The notes under the pieces were generated by a model that was given only the letters and a program-made list of their open reading frames with translations, did no database searches and was not told the DNA's origin. The translations under genes and the position numbers were made by a program. From Intoshia linei (Eukaryota > Orthonectida > Rhopaluridae), in assembly GCA_001642005.1 (NCBI GenBank), contig LWCA01000142.1, positions 1 through 48,126 on the forward strand: DNA of 48,126 bases, read 5' to 3'. This document shows positions 23,835-33,300 of this stretch, piece by piece (position 1 is the first letter of the stretch; each line of letters opens with the position of its first letter).

Positions 23835-24002
23835 AAGTGGCCAGAAAAAATACATACTCTCAATTTTAGTTTATTTGGTGATAAATGTAAAGCCAAAACT
23901 ACTTATATGTAATAATTCATCATTGATGATGAATAAAAATTTTGGGCTTTAAATTTATTTCAAATAAACTAAAATTGAGAGTATGTATTTTTCTGGCCAC
24001 TT
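23835..24002. mobile_element. Complete fold-back MITE (168 bp) with TA duplication
   Basis: The two arms AAGTGGCCAGAAAAA-TACATACTCTCAATT... and its reverse complement are about 45 bp long and almost perfect, so the element can fold into a hairpin with a short loop. TA dinucleotides at 23833-23834 and 24003-24004 fit Tc1/mariner-type target duplication. A half copy lies at 8362-8462. It lies between zinc-knuckle genes A and B. Confidence 0.88.
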
Positions 24003-24104
24003 TATTTTAGTGATTAAAGTATCGATGTTCATTGCAAAAACTGACATTGACTGATGCACAAAAGAATATCCGCCTAAATTGTATTATTCTACTATTCTAT
24101 TCTA

Positions 24105-24560
24105 AATGTATAATATGCTATGCAATATTTGTTTGTGTGTTACAGTTTATTTCAATAACTACCAGTATTAGAATTTTATAAAGTCGACATTTCAATTAAA
24201 TTTTTTACGGGGTGTTAGCAAAATTATTTCAACTTCCCAAACTCACATTTTACGGGTTAAAAAGCCCAATTGTTTTTTTTTTTTGAAAATCAAACCAGTT
24301 CGAGAATTTAAAAAAATATATACTCATATACGGATTTTAAAATGATGGATCTTATCATAAATTTAAATTCAAAAATATTACATCTTCAAGGCCAAAACCC
24401 CAAATTACCTTTTTTTTTAATGAAAACAGCCCTAGAATTTAAAAAAAATTACAAGTGGTATAGTTGTATCCTGTTAATACACACAAAAAATTTCAATCTG
24501 AATAAGTGACGACTACACAATCAAAAAAGCATTTTAGTATTCATATATTTTATTAAAACA
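24105..24560 (+). repeat. Interspersed repeat family R1, copy
   Basis: It carries TATAATATGCTATGCAATAT, TTATTTCAATAACTACCAG, CTCACATTTTACGGGTTAAA, ATGAAAACAGCCCTAGAAT and GAATAAGTGACGACTACAC in the common order. It is the third plus-oriented copy in the window and sits between the two zinc-knuckle genes. Confidence 0.8.
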
Positions 24561-24966
24561 GAAAATATTAACTTACCAATATTTTGCCTAATTCGATCAT
24601 TGCGCAAGTTCATTAATAAGCCATTTTCAGATTTAGTTATGTGATTGTAATTTTATTAAAAATGGCATCTAATCTACATGGTATGTTTTTTAATTTCTTT
24701 AAAAATTTTTTTAAATGTCACATCTATTACAAACACATTCTTAGCAATTTACTATATATGAGAAAGAAAATTTTAATTAATTTCATAAAATTGTTTGTAT
24801 GCATCATAAGAGACTGCATTTGCGCTAAGCCTGTTTTACAAAATTGTTTTTTGCATAGTGATAATTGTTTATAATTAAAATTATAGTAATTCATTATTAT
24901 TGAATTTGTTTCATTAACAGAATTTTCATAAGTTGTCGATACGGATTATCAAATACATTTTATTTA

Positions 24967-27115
24967 ATGCATCCTAGAAATCAGAAAACGTGTTTCAATT
25001 GCCATTCCATTACCCATCTCGTCAAAAATTGTGGAAAATTGATTAATGGAAATACAGAAGAAGTAAAAAGTAATCTTTTCTTTTATCCATTTTAACGAAA
25101 TATGAGTTTTTAAAGTCATTATTTTTAAATTTTTTTGCCATGCTTGTATGATATTTTCTTAGCTTGTATGAGTTTCTGGATTTTTTTTAAATTTCAAGTT
25201 AAATTCTTATTATTTTATAGATGTTTAAAGTTCTTATAATTTTATGAAAATTTTCACTAAAAACAAAAATAAATGAGGTAGAATTGAATTTAAAGATGCA
25301 AAGTGAATAACCAAAACATAACTACAGGATCTCATCGTAACATTCCAGTAAATAAAGTTATATTTTAGTTTTTGTATGAAATTTTTAAAATGGCAAGCTC
25401 TTCCACTAAAAATTTTCAAAAATTTTTCTTCTTTTCACGATTATCATAAAACTATCATACGCAACTTTATCAATATTTGGACAATGAAATTTCGAAAAAA
25501 AGTATATAAAAAATTACACCCCTAGTGTACATTGTTGCATAGTTTTTATATAAAAATTTTTTGGTACCTCTAACGAATATAATATGGTAACTGGCTAATG
25601 GTTAGCCTATGTGAAGCCACAATCAAATTTAGAAAATTACATTTACGCTAAAAATTTCTTCTAATACGAAAATTGATAGTACAACAACAATATGTACTAC
25701 TTTTATCTTGTCATTTCAATTATTAAATTTAAATTAATTGTAGATTGTTCATGCTGTGGTGAAATAGGCCATACGACAGAATATTGCAACGTTACAGACA
25801 TATGTAAGCGATGTTTGGAATCAGGGCACACTATGGACATTTGCGTCTACAGTGAAGGAGAGCTTTCAGATACTAGTATATTTTTCATATATATTATTTA
25901 ATACATACAACAGCCATGCCAAACTTGCGACCCGTTTCAAATATAAGTACGGCCCGCCCGACTTTGTATATGTATATTAGGGCTGTTCAAAAAAAAAAAT
26001 TAGCACATGAGCAGAGAGTATGCTTTGATATGTGAAAAATAATATGTCGTTATTAAAAATTCTCAATTATCAAAAAACATTAAAGGAATGCTTGATCATT
26101 TGGTCAGATTATGATAGTGAACATTAAGAGGTTGTTAAAGATTAGATAATTATTGGTGAATTGATAAACTAAAATTTCACTTTTATAATGACAGAATTAT
26201 TCGTTTTAATTATAAATTACTTTGAATTTCAACACCAATAATAATTGTTTTCATGATTAATCATTATTTTTTGAAGATAATAAAGTATTTTCGTTATTTT
26301 ATCTGATTTTAATTAATTAAAACGCAGAAACTAATAATACAAAAAAAACTACTCACCTGTCACGAATCTGCATCACATTTTACGTATCGTCATACAATTT
26401 TTATAAAAATTAATCGATTAGAATAAACACAGTTCAATTTTTTAGCTTGGCTTCTAGAGAGTTCATATTACTTTTTTTTTATTAAAATGTATTTAAAACG
26501 TTTTAATTACATTTGATTATATATCAAAAAACACATCTTAAAACATCTCCTTCTTCAAAGTCAGCAGTAATCTTCAACAGTAAAAATATTTTTTATACAA
26601 CTATTTGAGATCCCATCATGTGTTAACGGTGTTATCCTTCCCTGTGGTTTTAAAAGAAATTAAATTTATTTTTAATTTAATATAATAATTTTTTTTAATC
26701 TCAGGCCCATCAGACTCCTTAGGCCCCCTGGTAGTACTAAGCCTATAATTTGGGAATAATATTAACAAACTATTTACGACGTAAATAACAGTTACAAATA
26801 CGGAGTAAAAAGACTATCCAGTACAACGACTCCAAAACTTCTTTACCACGCACTAGCAATATCACAATAAATTTTTTCTTTACCGTGCTAAGAACCGCAT
26901 CTTTTAAAAATCTTTCTGGGACCCTATTTTTGATTATCAGTGGTGTCAAGTAGGGCAAATTAGGTTCTATAAGTAATAAGTATTTATATGTTAGCGTACA
27001 TTAAGTAGTAACTTTAGTTGATTAATTTACACGAGTCTTTAAATATATATTTTAAATGCTAATAAAATTGAAATTATTTTATATCTTTAATTTAGTTCCA
27101 GAAGCAAATGAATAG
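24967..27115 (+). CDS. Small three-zinc-knuckle (CCHC) protein, copy B
   Basis: Exons 24967-25069, 25744-25875 and 27096-27115 join in frame to an 84-aa protein. The knuckles are CFNCHSITHLVKNC, CSCCGEIGHTTEYC and CKRCLESGHTMDIC, and the last exon adds IPEANE. Exon 2 (132 nt) and exon 3 (20 nt) have exactly the lengths of those in copy A, and both introns are phase 1 in each gene. The 5' flank also shares a TTTG-TTCATTAA...GAATTTT block. This is therefore a tandem gene duplication, diverged in sequence but with constrained Cys, His and exon lengths. Intron 2 (1.2 kb) contains a hAT-like end (CAGCCATGCCAAACTTGCGA at 25910). The last exon rests on the parallel with copy A and a TTTAATTTAG acceptor. 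An AATAAA follows at 27169-27174. A 7-residue plus-strand frame at 24662 ending in a GT site might be an unrelated 5' exon; I do not include it. Confidence 0.76.
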
Positions 27116-27211
27116 ATGGACGGGTTTTTATATATTTAATACTGTATAATTTTACTAATTTTATAAATAATAAATGTACCTTTCAAAATTATTTTATATT
27201 ATCTTATAAGT

Positions 27212-27455
27212 CAGTGCTTTCCAACCCATTTTGGTTGGCGACACACATTTCAATCTGAAAACTTTTTGCGATACATCAATCTAAAAATTATTCTATTCTT
27301 TCGTTGAACAGTGGCGTAGCGTGACTTTTCTCACAAGGTATTCGGGAATGGTTACTTGGTAATAAAACATTTTTAAATAAATTTAAAATTAATACTGAAA
27401 CAAAGAAAAGTTCATAAGGGGTCGCGAATACAGAAAATTTGAAAACCACTTGTAT
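27212..27455. mobile_element. hAT-like terminus pair with a second hAT end inside
   Basis: CAGTGCTTTCCAACCCATTT opens at 27212, and an inverted counterpart GAAAACCACTTG closes near 27452. TTATAAGT and TATAAAGT look like decayed flanking duplications. Inside, CAGTGGCGTAGCGTGAC at 27309 is the end of another hAT family. Its inverted counterpart GACGCTACGCCACTG lies at about 28224-28238, without a matching duplication. The region is rearranged and I do not assign full elements. Confidence 0.5.
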
Positions 27456-27460
27456 AAAGT

Positions 27461-27740
27461 ATGCTTGAAAGATAACTTGAGATGATATTTGATATGAATT
27501 TAATTTGTTTCATTCTTGTAAATAAAATTTTTGACTAATTAGAAATAGAATACTGTATTAAAATTAAAGTCTAAATCTATATCTAAGTGTAAGTTGTTCN
27601 TATGCTTGAAAGATAACTTGTATTTGATATGAATTTAATTTGTTTCATTCTTGTAAATAAAATTTTTGACCAATTAGAAATAAAATACTGTATTTAAATT
27701 AAAGTCTAAATCTATATCTAAGTGTAAGTTGTTCATTTTA
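27461..27740 (+). repeat. ~140-bp direct duplication across a single N (assembly join)
   Basis: Sequence starting TATGCTTGAAAGATAACTTG and ending CTAAGTGTAAGTTGTTC occurs immediately before and after the N at 27600, with few differences. The copies meet exactly at the N, which is what an unmerged contig or haplotype overlap looks like. Confidence 0.85.
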
Positions 27741-28029
27741 TTTTCAACACACCTTCAGTAAAATTTGACAATGTAAATCTCTATAGAAAATATTTTCATA
27801 TTATAAATGTGAGCATAAATTTATCATTAAGATTCTATGAAATTGTTAGCTAAATTTTCAAGACACCTTAAGTTAAGTATAATTTTAGAATTTAAATCTC
27901 TATAGAAAATAGATATCCAATTTTTACCATGTACAAATTTATTATGAGTTTAAAATTTTGTACTGATGTTTTTAAAGATAGATTTTAACAGATAATTAAT
28001 AAATTATAATTTATTATTGACATATTATA

Positions 28030-28186
28030 TGAATATCGAATATGAACTATGATGTGATATCGAACTTAAATTATAAAAATTATGTTATTTATTAAATATA
28101 ATTTTNTGAACGATATCATGATGTGATATCAAACTTAAATTATAAAAATTATTTTATTTATTAAATATAATTTTTTTAAATTTTAA
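28030..28186 (+). repeat. ~75-bp direct duplication across a second N (assembly join)
   Basis: ATGATGTGATATCGAACTTA through TTTATTAAATATAATTTT is present before the N at 28106 and again after it. As at 27600, the duplicated flanks abut the N. Confidence 0.8.
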
Positions 28187-28327
28187 ATTGTCTAGGGTGT
28201 TTGGCGAACACCTTGCACACTATGACGCTACGCCACTGGTAGAATTAGATAAGTCCCCCCTCGGCAGAGCTAGGTTCTTCTTGTACGTAGTACAAAACAT
28301 CAAAACGAGTAGCATATATTATTACAT

Positions 28328-28560
28328 ACCGTTAAATTTGGTTAGGCTGTCTTTTGGGTTTGACTTGTAGTACTCCATAACTTTTTCTATTATTATAGAC
28401 TCCGAAATAGACTTGTAGTAAGCGTCCATATTCATTGCCATTTCACTAGCTCTATAACTCTGTGTTCCCTTTAATAACCTAGATTTTATGGATAATAAAC
28501 AGGAATATTTCCTAAGGGATCGATGGAATTTTATTTTGTCAAACACGTATTATACAAACA
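28328..28560 (-). CDS. Putative orphan coding exon, unrecognised
   Basis: On the minus strand a frame of about 70 codons ends at a good donor (AAC-G-GTATGT). It contains LLKGTQSYRASEMAMNMDAY and MEYYKSNPKDSLTKFN, a charged, protein-like composition unlike the flanks. Possible acceptors are CCTTAG and TCTAG within the frame, so the true 5' border is unclear. I do not recognise the family. No partner exon was found nearby. It could be a transposon-derived fragment. The adjoining 28560-30329 shows no other gene: a 96-codon plus-strand frame at 29382-29672 has no motif or codon support. Confidence 0.3.
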
Positions 28561-30329
28561 TTTAATAAAAAAAATAATTATTTCTCCGGCTTCCTCATCT
28601 ATAAAAATGGGTAAGCCACAGCTACATTCCAATTATAATACATTTGTATGTCAAATTTTATAATGTACATTTTTTAATTAAATTAAATTGAAGACAATGA
28701 TATGAAAATAATTTTTTTGACATGTGAGTTAAATTAACTGTTACTTATATCAAAAATTATTATTATTTTTCTGAATTGTTTCAAAAACAAGTCAATCATG
28801 TTTTCTCATGGAATCTAATTCTTTTGATTTTTTAAGATGTATAATTTGTGGAGTGTATTAAAAAAATACCTCAAGTGTGTATTTTTAATACAAAAACACA
28901 CCTTTTGCCATCACTGAGCTATAATATAGTTAATATTGCGGTAAGTTAGTTAAGCGGACAACCACTGTTCTGGTCTAAATTATTTAGTAACAATGTAATG
29001 TAAACAAAGTATGTCTACATAATGTAATCCGTCTTCATTGTCTGTCTTTTCTGCCCAGGGGCAGCTAATTAAAATAAAATATTTATATAATAAAGTTATA
29101 TTTATTTCATATAATATTTTTGTACAAAAAAATTTAAATTTATTTAAATTATAATTAAAATAGTTCTAGCATGATCAAAAGTTAATAGTTAATGTTATTA
29201 ATTTTTGTTTCGACATAACATTACACATCTGAATGTATTGATTGCTAAAACTTAGCCCAAGTTCCTATAATTTTAAAAAAATTTTAAAATATATTTAAAG
29301 AGCTACTGCACCGTTTATATAATGATATAGATTATTCCATGTATATATTATACCAGTCATCTTCCGTACATCCTTCAAAACATGTATCCAAATCTATCAA
29401 ATCACAATCTTCCAAAGTTACCAGTGTATCAATCATATGTAATGTTCAAATTATTATTTACAATTCAAGATATTTGTTTTGTTAATTGTCCCCAATTTTT
29501 CTTTGGATTATATAGTATCACTTTTGATGTGTATAAAATGCAATCTATTAGATATATTGACTTAATTTTCTCATTATGTAAATACAAAACTGTTTCTTTA
29601 TTTGTAACTTTTTTTCAAATTCATTCTATTAAACCTTCATTTCAGAATTATAGGATTACATATTTAAGATAGCAATTTACAATAAAGGATATATTTCCTT
29701 ATTTAATCTATGACTACTAAATCGTTTTTGATTATTTTACTGATATATTAAACATAATGATTAAAACTGATACCATTTTTAGTTTTTAATCGATATCACC
29801 AGAATATTGTTTTTGTTAAAATTAAGTCAACGCTTCAATGATTTTTTAATTTTGTGTCATGTTTTTACTTATTTAGGGACTTAAGGTGAAATTACAATAT
29901 ATATAGTTCTCAACTGTGAACGAAATATGGATTAAAATTGTGTCAATAGTAATGTAATGTATGGAATTACAATTTAGATACGTATTTATTTACACTAGGG
30001 ATGAACGACTTTGTAGCAACTGAGGGTATATTGAATTTTTCCTTCATGTAGCATCTTCATATCATTCCAAATCACCTAAATCTAATAGAACGCAGGTAGA
30101 GCATACCTGATCTATTCACTATTGAGACAAATATATGAATATGTTAATGTGGAACCAAAAACTTAACTACCATTACAAAACCACCAACATAACAATTTCT
30201 GTTTAACTTAAATAAAAATATTACATCCAAATAAGTTGCTATTTAAAAATTACGATAATCAAATCTCAATAAAAATATTTATATAAAACCATGTAAATAA
30301 AGTTTTTTTCATAAAAGAATTAATGAAAA

Positions 30330-33300
30330 ATGGCTAAAAATGAATACGTAACAAACAAACCAAGAGGTATAGTAGATCTGGGAATTTTACTAATGTCTGA
30401 ATTTTCAAAACGACACAAAGAAATTTACCATACCTTAATTTGGGGCAAAGCCGATAAAACCAATGAAGTAATTCTATAGATAAATTTGTAAAACATTAAA
30501 TTTAGGTTAAACCGAACGTACAATTTTTATTAGATTTAACATTTGAATGGATAACAAAATCAAATTTAAAAAAATTGGTAATAGTTTACGACGAAGACGA
30601 GAATGAATTAATCGGAATATCTAAAGGAATGACAAAGTAAACAAAAATAAATAAGTACAATAAAATTTAGAAAAATTGAAAAATACAGAGAACATATGAT
30701 GCACGAAAAAAACGAAATGATTGAATTTAGATTTTTTCCTGTTGCAGAATGTGATTCAATGGGTGATGTAATTCGAGAATTGCATGATAAAAGATTACTG
30801 AGAGAATCGTTTTTAGTCGTACAAAATGGATTCATCAGTAGTAAACCGTTAAATGAATTTATTTATAAACACAGGTGATTATAGCATATCTAAAATGAGT
30901 TATAAAAATACATGTATATTAAAAAAGGTACCATCGAGGAATGTAAATTTTTCTACATGTTTTATTACTTTATCTAAATTAATATTGATATTTTCATTAC
31001 ATTCTATATACCAAAATCTATTTTTATTAAGGTTTTTCTTTTTGTACCTTCCACCATTTTACTACATTCATACGATAAAACGCTTATAAACATGTCCTAA
31101 AATTAAATTTTAAATCATCATTTTATGTTTAATCATACTGTTGCACGACATGTTAAAAAACATGCTTCAGCGCTGACTAGAGATACTTCCTTGTCTATTT
31201 TCATTATTTGTTTTATTCTGGATTGTGGTAGCTTGGTAAGTTTATCAACCATTGGGGTTTGGTTAGGACTTGAATTTGAGTTTAAATCTTGTGTTTTTTT
31301 AATTTTCTTTGGTACTTCCTCCATTTTCAATTTAATTTAAATTTTAACGCTACGATAATAAATTAACCGAGTAAAACTTGTTGTCTTGCTAATTAAATTT
31401 CTTGTCTGGATTCTATGCTACATATCTAAATTACTATAGGTGATCTTATCTTGACTACTGAGTCTTTGTATTTTTAACAAATTTAAACTTTAAATGTTGA
31501 CGTTGAGATTCGATTTATAAAATTTTAATATTTTTACATTTAAAATTTAATTACATATTTTATTGAAATGTATAACATTTATACATTTTTTGGTCTTTAT
31601 TTTTATTTTTTAATTGACATAGTATATATATTATACTATATTTTATAATATTGAATATTTTAAATATGCTACAAATATTTTTCAGTGATCTGTAATATTT
31701 TACATAATATTATGCGGACATTATTAAATGGACAGATGGATTAGATCATTCATTAATCGTCAATTTTTACTATTATTTTAAGTTAAAACGTTAGATAATG
31801 AGATAAGTCGATTGAAGTTTAGATTAAATAATCAAAAATTACATTTGATTGCAATAAATATTTTATGCCTCAGTGCATATTAGCATTAGAAATATTTAAA
31901 GTGATAAATCCAACAGTTTTATTTGTGAGGTCGATATTTTTCAGTGAGATGAACTTTGTAATACTTGCATGATTTTTATTATGGAATTGAGAAAGAGTTT
32001 TCATCTTTTCTATTGTTGCTAAAAATCAAACCCTTGGGTAAATCTACACTTTTCCTCTCAAATTTTTTATATATCTTAGTGGCTCGTACCTCAACCATGT
32101 GCCCTTTGTTAATTGACATACCGTCAAAATACTATATTGTACACTTGTCGAATCATATAAACTACAATTGTGTATATCAATTATGTGCAATTGTAGTAAG
32201 CTGTAAAATACTTTTCTGTAAATATCGAAACGTCACTTTAGAGTTGGTATCATTGATGTTTTCTTGGTTTTTTTAGTATGTTTGTAAATTAGACAAAAAT
32301 AACTAATAGTTTAAGTAATGTGCGTTAAAAAAGAATCATGATTTGTCCGAATTCCGTCTAAGTATTTCTTAATTGTTAACGCATAATCAAATGCTTAAGC
32401 TTAAAATAGTATAGTGCGTTTTAAATTAGTAGAAAAAAATAACTAATAGTTTAAGATAGATTTCTATAAGATCAAAAGGAATCATGATTCATCCTATTTT
32501 TGTCTAGGTTTTTAAAATCATCAACGCATAATCAAGTGCTTAACCTCAAAATGGTATTGTTCGTTTTAAAATGGCACTTGCGTCAGCACAATATTTATGT
32601 AAAGTAGCCGATAAAAACTAATGCGATATGACGGTTCCACCTGAAACAAGTTTGGGAACCACCTCTTTAAAGCATTGATAATAGTGAATGGTAAGATTTT
32701 TAAGTTAGATATTTAACGTGAATTTATTTTTTTTGTATAATAAAAATGTGCACTTGGCAGATCTAGGCGCTGTTTATACGTAGTACATAACAGTCAACCT
32801 AGTACCCTCATAAGAATCCAATGAAAGTGAATACCAGTCATATAAAATAATTAGAAATCATAGTACAATTTTAATTATTCTCTTGTAATTATAAGTAATG
32901 TGTCGAAATTTCAAATTTTATTATTTGAATTTTAGAGACATTTCAATCAAAGATAAAAACTGTATACTGACAAGTATATATCTTGAATGTGGTGATGATT
33001 TGGACCGATCATATGGTTACATTTGCCCGAATACTGAAGATGAAAGTTTAACAGCCATTATGAGTATGGATACACAGCGAATTTTAGCACTAAGACTTGG
33101 AAAGCCCATTACAGAGGTGAATTTATAATTGACCTCATCAATAATTGTAATTATAAATTAAATTTAGTTTGAATCGGATCAATCCTTTATTATTCGCTTT
33201 AATTTATATTCTGCTGGACTCTACATTTGCCATGAAGGATGCGGAAATTTATTTGTGGATAATTTTGATTTCAAAACCTTTGAAAATTTAATTTCAAGTA

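Noticed and set aside
29382-29672. 96-codon plus-strand frame
   Set aside because: Phe/Leu/Ile/Tyr-rich composition typical of AT-rich noise, with no motif and no splice support.
31125-31340. 71-codon plus-strand frame in the eIF2B-epsilon intron
   Set aside because: It is the shadow of POLE4-like exon 1 on the opposite strand.
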